64,000 nucleotides of DNA from assembly GCA_015499995.1 (NCBI GenBank), contig JADNRV010000104.1, positions 1 through 64,000 of the forward strand. Direction: 5' to 3'. A program made the position numbers and the translations under genes. The DNA comes from Flammula alnicola (lineage: Eukaryota; Basidiomycota; Agaricomycetes; Agaricales; Strophariaceae). How positions within the stretch are numbered: the stretch's first letter is position 1; each line of letters starts with the position of its first letter. Shown piece by piece: positions 44,508-57,386 of the stretch. The notes under the pieces are model-generated. The model ran no database searches. It saw nothing but the letters and a program-made list of their open reading frames with translations, and was not told where the DNA came from.

Positions 44508-46064
44508 ATGGCAGGAAAAGCTCTCTACGAACCGATTCAGATCGGTAACATCACCTTGAAGAACCGCGTCGGCATGTCCGCCCTCACCAGGAATCGCGCT
44601 GAAAATACGTACCCCATTGAACTCATGAAAGAGTACTAGTAGCTACGTCCAACGCGCCACTGGTGGTGCAGGCCTCATTGTCACGGAGGGCATTTTGATC
44701 TCGCATCAGGGGTGCGTAGACATTATTTTGTTGCCTTTTTATTGATATTTACAGACTTTCTTGTCGATATAGAACTGAATGGTACAATGCACCGGGAATC
44801 TGGGATGACAAACATGTCGCTGGTTGGAAGGATATCGTTGACGCTGTTCACGAAGCCGGAGGCAAGATCTACGCTCAGGTTAGTTTACTTTGATTAACGA
44901 CATGTCTTCAACACGACTGACCACTGACCCACATTTTCATTTGCAGCTTTGGCATGGTAAGAATATTCAAAGCGCATACTAAGAAATATTGCAAGCATCT
45001 GACCATTATTCTCCTTTAGTTGGTCGAGCAGCTCACCCGGATGCTCCTGAGCAGAAGCTTGCAGGAATTCCCGTTTATGCGCCTTCAGCAATCAGCGCTC
45101 GTGGCGGTAAATTCCGCAATCTTCCCGGCAAACCTGGCTACGTTACAGTGAGTTTCTCCAATCGTATTGCATGAGCAACGACTGACATGCTATCAATTAA
45201 GCCCACTGCGGTCGACGATCCTTGGGTCATCATCAATCAGTTCAAACACGCTGCTATCAACGCCAAAAAAGCTGGCTTTGATGGTGTAGAACGTGCGTAT
45301 TAATTAATCTTCATATTTTCAAGTGATTTAACCAGTTTTATTTTTTATAGTCCACGGAGCGAATGGATACATTGTCACCCAGTTCCTCGATAACACCTCC
45401 AATCATCGCACAGATCAATGGGGAGGCAGCGTCGAGAATCGGTCTCGGTTCGGTTTGGAAGTTTTGAAGGTCCTTGTAGAGGTCTTTGGTCGCGATGTTG
45501 CTATCAAGCTCAGTCCTGCAGGCGGTTACAATGATGGGTATGTTCCTCTGTTTTTCATCACTGTGACTATATCTCACAGTTCGTTTCTCACAGGATGCCC
45601 CTCCAAGACACCCTGGATACCTATTCTTACTTCATCACCGAAGCAGACAAGCTGAACCTCTCGTATATCGTTCTGGTCCGATACTCTAAAACGTTTGATG
45701 CCGAATACGATGGTAAGCCTCCCCACACCTACTGTACTGTCAATCTCAAAAACTCATTCATCAATTAGGCGTTCCTCGCGCAACAAAGCATGATGTGCTC
45801 GAGTCGTATCGCCCTTACATCAAGAACGCGAAGCTCTTCCTCAATACCGAGGTCACGGCGGAGGAAGGCGAGAAGCTCGTTGCGGCTGGAAAGATCGACG
45901 GCATATTCATTGGGTTCAATTGGATTACACACCCCGATCTGGTGAAGCGGGTTCTCCATGGGAAGGCGCTGGATAACGTTCCTAACATTCAGCTCACGCA
46001 GAGGAACAAGAGCGAGGATGATTGGTATACAGGATATACTGACTATCCTGCCGCTGTCTACTAG
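44508..46064 (+). pseudogene. Old Yellow Enzyme, broken by 7 extra bases
   Basis: This is an FMN-dependent NADPH ene-reductase (12-oxophytodienoate reductase-like) that reduces activated C=C bonds. The start MAGKALYEPIQIG is at 44508. The barrel shows LKNRVGMSALTRNRAENTYP, YAQLWHVGRAAHPDAPEQ, VELHGANGYIVTQFLDNTSN, RTDQWGGSVENRSRF and a C-terminal GIFIGFNWITHPDLVKR. Introns splice in phase. Within exon 1, KEY is followed by two in-frame TAG codons. Leaving out seven bases (CTAGTAG at about 44636-44642) gives the expected KEYYVQRATGGAG. A 34-nt in-frame intron ending at the second TAG is formally possible, but it is very short and would remove conserved residues. I consider it disrupted or mis-assembled. 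Confidence 0.75.
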
Positions 46065-46292
46065 AGCTATTACTAACCAAGGGATTTGCGTATGGGCTAT
46101 GAATATGTTTTAAATTTGGTGTTAGAAGGAACGCACCTGCATCTTAGTTCGAACTTAATTATTTAAAACAATTGCCGATCTTATATCGAGTTATAGCAGG
46201 AAATGTGTGCACAGGAAGTTGCTTGACTGAAGTATGCGTCCATGAGAGTAGATCAGTTATAGATTCATTGTTAATGGAAGTAGTATGGTACA

Positions 46293-48150
46293 TTATACAC
46301 ATGATTCCATGGAGAGGACAAATTGGCCCTCGCGCATTGGCCAGTGACGCCTTACCTTCTTCCTCCGCTCTTCATCCATGTTCTTGGTGATAGATACAAA
46401 TAATTCTTCCGCCTTCTTCACCGCTGACTCCAAATCCTTCGGCTCGATGGATCCATCTCGGTGAACAGGTAGGCCCTCCCTCTTCATAACATTTCTAATC
46501 TGCACGTTCAGGAACTCCTCAAGATATATGATATCTTCGAGCTCCTTTTCGTTTCGCTTCATGTCGTCCTCGGAAAACAAAACAGGACAGACTGGGTAGT
46601 CTTTGTGGGCCGGAATGTAATCCCCGTACGCGGCGCTGATTGACATCAAACATTGTTCGAGAAGAGGAAGGCCATCACACCAAGAGTGAGAGGAGTAGTA
46701 GATAGCGCTTCGTAAATGTCCCAACGGGAGAAGCCGCAGTACGACGTAAAATCGAGGTTGCAGTTGGCGGACAAGTTTGAAAAACGCATGCGAGGGCCAA
46801 ACATGCCTGAACTCTTCACGAGCCTTCTCTTTCTCCTCGGCCTCGAGCTCTTCGAAGTTATCTGGTAAAACAGGCTGTTGGAGCTCACCAGGCAAAATGT
46901 TAACATACTTCAAATTTGGAGCAGCGATGTCGAGAAAGTTGGGTAGTTCAGTTTGAAAGAGCGGACGGACGGCCGCACCCTGCCAGTCGATAATCGAAGT
47001 CACTGACATGGAATCATCCTCGCTTACAAATATATTGGCAGCATGCAAGTCGGGATGTGAAAGAGTAGGCGCGCAGTAATCAGGGGCAGGAAGAACCGCT
47101 GGAGCGAGAGAGAGCCATTTTTTTAGCAATGATATATGCTGTTCCGCGCTATGGTGAGCTCCAAGTTGATTTTGGGCGCTTGGGGAGTTGGAATACGTCT
47201 GTATCCACTCAATTTCACAATCCGTGGCAGCCTTGATGTAGGAGTAGATGTCCTCCCCTGTGCATTGCGTTAACAAAAGCTGCTGAAAGGGGTATAGCAG
47301 ATCTCACATGGCCCACGATCAATCGACATATGAGCCCGTTCGCCTCGATAAAAACGTTGCTCCACGCTCGGGCCAATTCGAAATCGCTCAAACAAATCGT
47401 CGCCTTCAGCATAAAGGGGCCTCGCTTGAAGGTGAGGAGCGACATCCTCCTTATAATAAATGCTACCGTACTGCGAGAATGGGATGGAGGCCAGGCTACT
47501 CAACAGCTGGGCAATATCGGAGACGTAGAGGGAGGAATCCGAGACGGTGTCCAGCCGGTCCTCAAGCGCAGGGCCTTCGCATTTTTCCATGATGATGTAT
47601 TCGCAGCCAACGTTATTATCTGAGGAAGCATCCCAGGCGAGCACTTTCGGAACGGGGGCACCAAGACGAGATCGAACAAAGTCCATCGTTGCCACCTCAC
47701 TGCGGGTAAGGAGACTCCTCGGTCCAGCATTACTGAATGGAATACGTGCGATCACATCTTTTCCGTTCGAGAGACCGAGGCGAAAGACGCGGTTGAAAGT
47801 CCCTGAAAAGAATTGGATATACTAGTCGCAGGCAAAATTATCCGAATTACCTTCTCCTATCACTTGAATCTCGTTACATTCGGAGGTTCCAGAGGCTTTC
47901 GCAGCAGCAGCTCCAAGAGCTTCTATGTCAAAATCGAGGCGTCTTAAAGACATTTCTGCCAGATGATCAACACCTTTTGAGGGGAAAAATCTCGGCCAAA
48001 TAGTAACTTACGAGTCTCATTGTTATACAGCCAACGTCTTGTCGTAACCATACACTCGGCAAAGTCAGGATTCGAGCCTGCACTAGTATCCGAGGTGAAG
48101 CGGGTTTGAAAAAATTTCTTTGTTTGTAGAAGAGGTAGCCGGCGAAGCAT
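46293..48150 (-). CDS. APH-fold protein, AIM9-like, mitochondrial
   Basis: This is an aminoglycoside-phosphotransferase-fold protein resembling fungal AIM9 (altered inheritance of mitochondria 9). The start MLRRLPLLQTKKFFQTRF is at 48150, a typical mitochondrial presequence, followed by TTRRWLYNNETR. The kinase-like core has a nucleotide loop before FNRVFRLGLSNGKDVIARIP, YIIMEKCEGPALEDRL, the catalytic segment LSHPDLHAANIFVSED, and VTSIIDWQGAAVRPLF as the metal-binding Asp motif. The C-terminal helices contain YLEEFLNVQIRNVMKREGLP. Short introns lie near 47940-48010, 47830-47850 and 47250-47300. No lesion was seen. The target of the kinase-like fold is unknown. Confidence 0.85.
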
Positions 48151-48790
48151 GGTTGCAAGAGGCCCGTCCGATTCTTAGACCGTGAAGATTTATGCATTAG
48201 AGAACGAATTTGTATGCGAGCAAAGCGCTGGTGGAGCGCTGGTGGAGCGCTTGATACATCCGAGTCAGGGGTTATTCTCACGGGTGACAAAAGCTTTCGA
48301 AGCAAACACGGACAAATGTCATTTGCGGGTCACGTGAAATAAGGATTAGAATTAGAATAAATTTTGGCTGACTACATTACATAAGTAATTCAGGTGACTA
48401 AAGCTACCTCGCCAGCGCGTCGTTGGAAGTTTGGATCAGTGAATCGTGATTCAGTCACTGCAGTCTGCAGCACAGTATGCCTCTACGTAATGTCTTGAGG
48501 CAGAAGATTCACTAAAGTAGCTTCAAGCTGCCCGGCGCGAATTCCGCAGATGGTGGAAAACACACGCACGCGGTACGCTCAAAGCGGGAATAGAATATGA
48601 ATAGCAAAGACCTTTAAGAGCCAGTTAGGATGTAGAAAAATAGTGACTGTAGCCTATGGGATGAAAAAGTACATGTCATTAAACAAAATGTCCAAATAAT
48701 AATAATAGATGGATGAATACGATTAGGAAACGATAGTTCCAAACCGAAGCTAACCGTTAACAACCTCGAGCCATCACCATGCGTTGAGTC
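48151..48790. other. Intergenic region between AIM9-like and AP-2 mu genes
   Basis: This contains the AIM9-like promoter and AP-2 mu 3' UTR. A repeated GCGCTGGTGGAGCGCTTG-type sequence near 48222-48252 forms a direct repeat with palindromic GCGC. No gene is seen. Confidence 0.45.
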
Positions 48791-50599
48791 TTAAAACTGT
48801 GGCAAAATGAGGTGTAGCTTCATGTACAAGGAATGAAAGAATCACACACCCTGACTTGATATGAACCGTCCGCCTTGGTAAGGTAACGGACCCATTTTAT
48901 ACTCTGGTAGTTGCTCTTCTCGAAGACCTTGAGGAAACGTACAATCAACCCCGATGCCGTAAACATGAGTACTTGGAAGTCGACGTCGATAGGAGGCCTT
49001 GCCCAGACTTGACGTGTCGTGGTGCTGGTCAGTGCCGCTGTCGCCGTCAGGGTGCACTCCTGGCCTCCTTGCAGTCTCGCGATCCTATACAGAGTTCAAA
49101 ATCCCCTGAAAAGAATTATGAAAATAAAAGTAATCCTCACTTCCACACAATAACGTTTTCTGCAGGCGAATATTTTGCTTTCCCTGTTGCAACTTTACAG
49201 TCCGCCGACGTGGCATTCAGGGGGGTGGGTATCCGGAGCACAATATTGGTCGCTGAGAGTTTGTTATTGAAGTTGGTCTTAAGGGTTATCGTATATTGTA
49301 CTTGTGTTGTTCCAACTTCAGTTACCGAAGGGATGACACGTAAGGGCAATTTGACATTGGAAGTTGATCGATATCTGAGGGAAGATGAGCGATGAGAAAG
49401 AGTCCACGTCTCACTACACACCGCATGAGTTCAAACTCGCCATCCGGTGGGATGAAGCTGATCGTTCGGGTGGCATCGAAATCGTTGAGTCGGACGCATT
49501 GATGGAATCGACAATCATCCAGTTCGACAGCGTCGCTAATGCCGCCTTTCTCATTTTTGTCGATGACGAGTTTGTCGTTTAGCCCAAACTTGCATTCTGG
49601 CGTTCCGGACAGATAAGCTCGCATTTGAATGTGCCCGTCGACATCCGCCCGAAGGACATTGCCTGATGAAGATCAATAGTGATCCATGCGGACAAGAATA
49701 ACGCAGAAGCATACCTTTCGCGCTCATACTCAGGTTCACAGTCTCTATCACATCGACAAAGGCCTCATTCTTCTTGTACTTGACATCAGCACGACGCCAA
49801 CTCGTTGCCCCAGTTGCCTGACTTGTAATCTTCGAAGATTCCTCCTGAAATTTCTGATTTAACCAAGAATCGGTATAAAGAGAGATAACGCCACGTACGG
49901 GGATTATTGCTGTTGATACTATGCTTTCTGTTGTAATGTACGACTTGAGCGTATCGATTTCACTATTCTGAGGGTAACCAAAGTCGTTGATTTCTGTCAT
50001 GAACACGATGTCAGCAATGCTGTGCCAGAGCTTGAGCCAAAACCACGCACCATCGATAAGTTCGTATATAACGACAAAGTTATTCTTCACCGACTCCTCA
50101 TCAATCTTTCCAAAGTATGCTTTGCATATATTGATGAAACGATAGCAGAACTCGAACACGAGGGCGGCATTTGCGTTTGTTCTGAGGTCCAGTCAGGCTA
50201 TCACCGAGCCATAAGAGACTGAGGTGCTTACTTCGTAACCGCGACAACATACAAGTTGTTTATCCTGACGTGAAAGAAACTCGTCGATCCCAAAGTGATG
50301 ATAGGGGACCGTACATCGCTGTTCGACACGACTTGTATCCGGAATACGTCGGCTATCGATCGTCTGTATAGCATCCCATATGAGCTATTAATTTCTTGTT
50401 ACATAGGTGATAGACCACACTTGAAGTCAGTTCGATAGAGTCTCGATATTAAAACCTGGCACAGGAAATAAGCCTAGTGCCATCCGAAGGTATTAACAAC
50501 GCCTACCTCTCCCTTCTGATTGAAGATGAAGAAAGCCTTATATTGTGATGGTACTTAGTCCAATGCGTGGATGAATATAGCGTCACTTACAGATATCAT
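48791..50599 (-). CDS. APM4: AP-2 clathrin adaptor mu subunit
   Basis: This is the medium chain of the AP-2 clathrin adaptor, which binds YxxPhi cargo and phosphoinositides during endocytosis at the plasma membrane. The start is a 9-base first exon, ATG ATA TCT, at 50599, joined to [10 protein letters not shown], then [12 protein letters not shown], giving the family N-terminus. The longin part includes [11 protein letters not shown] and [11 protein letters not shown]. The mu homology domain follows: [53 protein letters not shown] and [18 protein letters not shown]. The last intron (48797-48849) leaves a two-codon exon, giving the ending GSYQVRF. All joins are in phase. It is divergent from the FunK1 gene, about 190 bp apart. 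Confidence 0.93.
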
Positions 50600-50785
50600 G
50601 TTGACCCAAGGATACGCGTCGTGCAAGGCAATGGGCGTTGCTCTGCGGAATTCAATTTAAGATCGTGTGAACCTCAGTTTGACGTCACGTGAGTTGACAA
50701 TTATAGTAATACTAATACTTAGACTTAGGAGATCATGATGTTGACGGAAATGATTCACAAAACTGAACACTCTCGTATCATCAGA

Positions 50786-53240
50786 ATGTCTGATCCCGCA
50801 CCAACGACGCCAATAAAAGGTTCTCCTCGCGAGGAACGGATAGTAGACAATACCGCAGTTGAGACCTCGCCTCATGCATCATGGCTCAAGCTGTCATGGG
50901 TAAATGGTTCCCCGAAATTTCGTTCAACACGATGGCCGAACAGATACTTCCCCAAATTCCTAATATCAACGTCGATGACACTAAGAAAGCCCTCGAAGCA
51001 GCTCATCATCTCAAGAAAGCCGGCTGGGCAGCCTTTCCCCAGATGCCTGCTGATGACCCGGACCCCGATATATCCGTTTTTAAAGCTTTGGAAACTGTTC
51101 ACAAACAGATAGGCGACTGTGCACAATTCGTCCAATCCACGCCAAGGCCTAATCCCACTCTGGGGTATGTCGTGTCCGGGAATAAGGCTCTTACTCACAG
51201 CGCTTCTGAGCGTTTGCCTAACACCAGTCGGCAAGATGGCTACGGCCATCTTCAGCCTGACCAAGCAATTTCTTTGCACAAAATCGCCTCAAGACCGCAC
51301 AAAGAACGGCACAATTGGTTTGACATTGCTTATGCAGACGAATATGAAAAAAAAGATGGCCCGCAAGAACGGGACGATGTGCGTTCTCTCCACTCCGATA
51401 ATCTCTTTCTATTCTTATTCCAGCTCACGATTGTTCACAGAATGTTGAAAAGGTACTCTGGAGTATGCAACACATCATGCGCATCGATGCTCGCCGCCGC
51501 TTTACTTTCGGACTGACGATTGAGAATACAACAATACGTGTTTGGTTCGCTAATCGTCAAAGTGTAATGGTTTCGGAGCCCTTTGATTTCATGAAGGTTA
51601 GCAGGTTTATTTCCTCTATCACTCGCACGCTCAACGCATCACATCTAGGATCAAGACAAATTCATACATCTAGTGCTTTCGTTGACGTTTGCTTCCATCG
51701 TTGAATTGGGCTGGGATCCAAGCATGGCACTGTGGTTTGACAAAGACACAGACAAGTGGGGCTACGATATCAAAGTCTTTCATCACGACGGAACGGAGCC
51801 AACGCGTTATCGTACCGACAAAATTCTTTCCGACTTCGCAGCTGATGCACTGCGTGGACGTGGTACTCGAGTCTTTGAAGCCTACCAAATCAATGAACAT
51901 GGCACTAAGATCGGCCCTAACGTCGCTATCAAAGATGTCTGGATTGACAGTAGTCGCACTGCGGAAGCAGACATTCTTAAAGCCATTTTAAAGGACGCAA
52001 CCCCCGAAGAGAAGGAGCATTTTCTCACCATCCTTGCGTGGGGAAACGTGCTCATTGACGGACGTGAAGACCATACCGAAGATGTTATGATGCGAGGAAT
52101 GAAGGTGGACTACGAGAATCGACGTGTCTGCATCGGGTCGAAATACATTCCAATACGACGATATATCCTGGGCCAGAAAGCTGATAGTCAACAACTGTCC
52201 GCTGGCACTAGCAATGGATGTGGATGCGGACTACCCCCCAGCGCCAACAGATTGCCGCTCGACCTCATCGAATTTCATCAGTTCCATGCTAAACGACATC
52301 AACGCATCGTGTTCAAGGAGATCGGAACAACTGTTTACAATCTGACGTCCATGAGAAGTGTTTTCAGTGCGGCGCGGGACGTCTCCAAAGGTCAGTACAT
52401 GTAAATTCCTCTCGTCACATACTTCCACTGAGTTTTTTTTGTTATCTCAGCACTCGAGATAATGTTCAAAAATGGTTCATATGTTCATCGCGACGTTAGC
52501 CCAGGAAATATTTTGATAGTTGATGGTAAAGCCAGGCTGGCTGACTTGGAATACGCGAAGGTTATGGGGTCTGATGGCCAGCATGACGTTCGGACCGTAC
52601 GGTTTTCATTTACTTTCTCTCTCGGTTACATACTGATGCATCGCAGGGGACCGTTAACTTCATGGCGGTGGAAGTGTCAAAGTCAGACTACTTATTTCCC
52701 ACCACCAACTTCTTGCCCGAGCGCCAACTAGTTTCCTTCGTACATAATCCTCTTCATGACCTGGAGTCTGTCTGGTGGATTGTTATATGGTGCTTATTCT
52801 GGAATGCAATCGACAGGACACCCGACGATTCTGCCTTCCCTCAATCAGAAGATCAGATCAAGGTCCAGCTGATGAAAGCGGGGAAGATGTTCAGCTCACA
52901 AGATCAATACCTCACCTTCGCGATCAAAACGATTTTCCTCAAACATTGTATAGACCTCATGGACGTCCAGGATCCCTTTGCGACCCATGCGGAAAACGCG
53001 AGGCAGACTTTAGTAGACGCCTTCTCCGACGCCGAGGCTATGTTGCCAAACGACATCGACGTCAGAGTGTTTGCTGATATTCATGAAAGCTTCGCTCAGC
53101 CTTTCATATCCGCAATGGAGAACTGCGAGGATTACCGTCTTCGTTCGGTATTAGAGGTTTATGACAACTATAGACTGGGCCACAAGCGAAAAAGAGCTGA
53201 GGAAGATGAGGAGGAAGACGACAATCGTGCACTGCTATAG
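50786..53240 (+). CDS. FunK1-type fungal protein kinase
   Basis: This is a kinase of the FunK1 family, expanded in mushroom-forming fungi; substrates are unknown. The N-terminus MSDPAPTTPIKGS at 50786 reads to ETSPHA. The next conserved block, AQAVMGKWFPEISFN, is in another frame, as if one base were missing near 50876-50881. A start at the ATG of MAQAVMGKW (50881) is the alternative. The kinase region shows FIHLVLSLTFASIVELGWDP, VAIKDVWID, a catalytic loop YVHRDVSPGNILIVDGKA, and LADLEYAK where other kinases have DFG. GTVNFMAVEV and HDLESVWWIVIWCLF follow. The C-terminus is acidic and basic (HKRKRAEEDEEEDD). Several short introns join in phase. Confidence 0.87.
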
Positions 53241-53648
53241 AAGCCTTGCCATTCACCATCTTTGTCCTGTCTTGTTGCGCTTTTGTGACATATTTTTCTT
53301 ATGATATTGGTAACTTGAATCATATAATCCTTGGTTGATATGAATAGTACCCGTCCTGATTCTGTTATAAGTACTATAGTGGCAGATAGTGGCCTTGAAT
53401 CTCGTTCCGCTCTAGTCCAAGACTGACTTCAGCCCTCTAGGCGAGGTGACTTAAGCTCAGCTTGAGGTGGTTGCTGTTCGGCCAATAACTTCAAGACACG
53501 AGGTATAAGGTCCTGCAGATGTCGGGTTGAACTCGCCCACACCAATAAATTGACATTTCAAAAAGAACATGCTTGTCAGGACACAGTCAAGAATCTTACA
53601 GTGAACTTGGCTGAGCGAATGATAGTATAGTAAACGAGTCACTGTGAA
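53241..53648. other. Convergent intergenic region
   Basis: This lies between the stops of the FunK1 kinase and the TPR gene and holds two 3' UTRs. I see no gene, RNA or repeat in it. Confidence 0.5.
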
Positions 53649-56600
53649 TTACACATAAATCACCTCCTTTCCCCACTTGTCTTGGCGCTTCTGAGAATAC
53701 ACAATTCATCAGCAGATTGAATGTCCTAAGTAAGGGTGAAAAAAACTTACAATGCTCTTGGGCTTGACGACATCATCAAGTGAGATTTTGCCTTCCTTCA
53801 TGGCCTTCTCACAATCCGTGGCGAAGGAGAGTGCTTGCTGAATCTGTAAATCCCGAATGTTTGAGGATGCAGATTTCTCCCAGAACCTCATGACCTTTGG
53901 AAGCAACATGCGGATACGCATAACCAGGGGAAGCATGTCTTTCAATTTTTTCCCCTCAGGTTGAAACCAGTAGGCCTCGAGAGCCACTTTGAAGAAAATA
54001 AGAACACTCTCTTCGTCCATCGGATAGCTTTCTGCTGCTTGTATGTAATATTTTGCAGACTCTGCAAATTCAGTATTGGCGTCTTCGGCATTATCTGCTG
54101 CGAGACCAAGTTGCATATGATACCAACCCAAGATGCTAGAGGTCCAAGGTAAGAATTTTTAACCAAGGACTCATGAAAAACATAACGAACGATAAAGCTT
54201 CTCCTTTGGGGTACATCCAGAAGGAAGCCAGAAACCCCACGTCGAATTGATCATCTGGATTGGGAAGGTTGGCCTCAGTTTCAGCGATAAGGTCGCGGCT
54301 CAGGTCGGCCACTTCCTCCATAGTGAAAGGAAGATCATTCATCTTGCTGGCGAGGCACTAAATAGAGACATCAGGGGAACGGCGATTTTAAGATGTATAG
54401 GAATGAACGAACTTCGTACATTGCCGACAAACGCAAGCGCTTTGCCCCTCGTACGAAAGTTTTTTCAAAAATGACGCCACGATCTTCAACAGAAACATTT
54501 TGCCACACCTGACGACCCCAATCGAGGACGTCAATGGCACGGGAGTAGTATTCCATGGCGACAAGGCGTCTGCCGGTAGAAGCTGCCAGGAAGCCGCACA
54601 TCAACCAGGCCCTAAATTGAAGTTGTCGATGCTATTCCCTGAAATGAAGAACAGGAGAACTGACCGAACAGTCGTTGCTAATGCATTACGGACAGGATCC
54701 CAGCCTTCACGCTTGAGACGTTGAAGAGCCTCTTGCTTTACGGTTTTGGCTCCTCCATGAACCCAGGCCTTGAAAACTTCTGCTTCGAATATCACTAGGT
54801 AAATGTGGTGACATCAGGAAAAAACGCCCGGCTCGTAGTCACCTGCCAAGCTTTGTTGTAGAATATAGGCTCCGGTTGCTTACATCGATGTTGCATGTGC
54901 TTATGTTGATCTGCATCGCCTATGATCATTCTGGGAGTCGTCACTAGCGGCTAAGTTGTGCCTTGTTGCATTGGCATGCAGCTGCATTGTTCGGCATAGT
55001 GTGCTGTACGGACTATGGATCACTACAAAGACTATAGATTATTGTAATCTTTGAAAGCAACTATGTAGAGGTACATTATGATTAAAAGCACTTGGCAGTG
55101 GAATTTACTTTAATAAATGTCTCGATACAACACTACTGTACTCCGCTGCAAGTGTTGCCCTCTTTTTGCAGGCTCCAACTTCCGAGTCATTGATTGGAGC
55201 TCAACCTGCAAGCAGTCAACCTTTTGCCACTATCGCAGCAGGGCTCACCACATCCTCGGATGCTCGCACATGTCGTTCGAGTCTGCTTGGGTATATAGTA
55301 AGGATCCAACACTGATCGCCAGTGCTCGGGGGTGAAATCTGGTGAAATTCGCAAAGTTCATTTGAACTCCGACATCACGTGACATTGTTGATCAAAATTC
55401 AACTTCGTCGCCTTGTCTATCGAGTGTCAACCCAGCTTGTCCTCTTCCCACCACAGCCCACTGCCCTCAACTCTCGTGTCCCTCGACACCCAACGACGCT
55501 ACCATGGAGGCTGGAATGCCTCACTAGATGACTTTCCTTCAGCAGACCCTGTTAACGTCGTTTTTGTGCAGATACCCAACGATGGGAGGTGACAATCCAA
55601 CAGATCGTAAGTTCTCGGCCCCGGATGTATCGTTCAACGCCACTAACACAACATTCTCTAGTCTAGCGAAGCCGATGACACTGTTAACTGCAACACGCAA
55701 CACACAAGCGATGGTGAGTGGTCCCATGCACAGGTCAGAATTGCCGACCATTTGCTCTTACTTCCCACCTCTGCCTGCTCAACTGAGACCCAAATATGTT
55801 GTAAGCTGTAACCCTCTCCTCTCCCTGGCCACTCACTCACTTCATCTTCACGTATAGGTATTCTGCTCATGCCATCAGTGCTATGCCCCCGCCGTGCTGC
55901 TGCTGATTGGTTACAGCTTTGGATCCCGCTTTCTCGGAGGATTACTGCTCTCAAGACGGAAAGAGCTTTGCCTGTGTTAGTAGGATTACATTTTAATCAA
56001 GAAAAATGTGCGATTTGGTCTGCCGCCAGCTATTGAGATTAATAATACCCTACCTGGAATATAGATTGATATGTAGGCTATGTTAGCTATGGTCCTACCG
56101 GACAACAGGAGCAACGTAGGTGAATATAGTCACACTGGGCAGCTACATTGCCCTATATTTTAGGGGGATGTCGACGGGGCTATGAATGCTACATATTCAA
56201 TGTTGTGCAATGTATACATCGGGTTTTTTCCTGATGGAGTACTCCCCAGTATGCAACCGAGATTTAGGGTAATACCTTGTTTATTGTACCGATCAATCCA
56301 ATCGGTAGAATCAAAATTAAATGCTCGAGGGTCTCGCATCAAGCCGTTTGTTAGGTCGACGAGCGCCTATTTGTATTGATATTGAGGGAAGTCACTTAGA
56401 AGAAGGAGAGTCGAAGCCTACATCCGGTTTTCCCATCCAAGCCATCTGTCCGTTGACAAGCTTATTTTCTAACGTCTTCATTGTGTCCACTCCTTTCTTG
56501 AATTCCTGCCAGAAAAGAAATTTCTTTAGAATTCAAGCAAGATTGTGGTACATTATTTAGACGGCTCACCCGGTGGGCTTGCATGATTACAAAACCCTAC

Positions 56601-57386
56601 AAGAAAGCCAGCGAAATCAGATGACACACAAGTTAGCCGGAAAAAGAGGTCACAAACTTACACTGGATATTTCTTTGGCATCGACGAGCTCCTGTTCCAA
56701 TGCTATGGCTTTGTTCCAAGGCATCTCATCCATTTTGCCGTACATCATTTGCCCTTGATCGACAGGTGTATTTGATGCCCTTTCGGCCTTTCGCAAGCCT
56801 TCTGTGAATTGAACTCTGAGCTTCTTATCTGTCTCTGTTGACTGGCTTTCGGAAGGAAGACATGCCAGTGCAGTCGTCCACGCATTGACACTTTTGGTCC
56901 ACAAAGAAAGCCTCTAATAGACCGTAATGTGCGTGAGCAATAAACATGATGTATATGAAAGCAAAACCTTAGCGCACAAAAGTAGCAGTTCCGAGCCTTG
57001 ACCAAGCTTTAGCGTATTTAGGATCAAGTTCCGTCGCCTATTGGTGGTCACAACCATGACAATCAGAAATAAGGAAGGGTTTGCAATAATATATCAAACC
57101 AACCTTTTTGGCATCTGCAGCCGCGTCCAAGAATCTGACAAGGCATTTACAGACCATGAGTCAAACATTCTTGTTGATATATTGAGGTAAGTTTGGAGGC
57201 TCACTCTTTCAAACCCAAGCTGCTGGCTGCGCGGTTGGCGTAGTAGATTGCATTTGTAGGGTCTTCTTTGATTGCATCAGTGTACTTGCGATAAGCTGCT
57301 TGGTATTGGCCTTTTTGATGAAATTCATTGCCTTGGGCTTTAAAACGCTCTGCATTCTGGTTACAAGACTTCGTGCTCGATGACAT
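53649..57386 (-). CDS. TPR-repeat protein, basidiomycete type
   Basis: The start MSSSTKSCNQNAERFK is at 57386. An N-terminal three-TPR domain follows (KAQGNEFHQKGQYQAAYRKY, TNAIYYANRAASSLGLKE, ATELDPKYAKAWSRLG), as in Sti1/SGT-type Hsp70/Hsp90 co-chaperones. A linker with MYGKMDEMPWNKAIALEQEL and a conserved MRDPRAFNFDSTDWIDRYN segment follow. The C-terminal helical half includes GGAKTVKQEALQRLKREGWD, YYSRAIDVLDWGRQVWQNV, ILGWYHMQLGLAADNAEDAN and KLKDMLPLVMRIRMLLPKV. The last exon after a short intron reads KRQDKWGKEVIYV to a stop at 53649. One intron (54795-56275) is 1481 nt and appears to contain an inserted element; its phases still match. A chaperone-adaptor role is inference. Confidence 0.78.
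54812..56236. mobile_element. Putative 1.4-kb non-autonomous DNA element in intron
   Basis: Both ends read CATCAGGAAAAAAC inward (54812-54825 and, inverted, 56223-56236), a 14-bp perfect inverted repeat continuing as GCCC or CCC. The dinucleotide GA lies outside each end. The remaining intron without it would be 56 nt, the normal size here. Internal ORFs (for example 55528-55857) have no recognisable transposase motifs. Confidence 0.6.
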
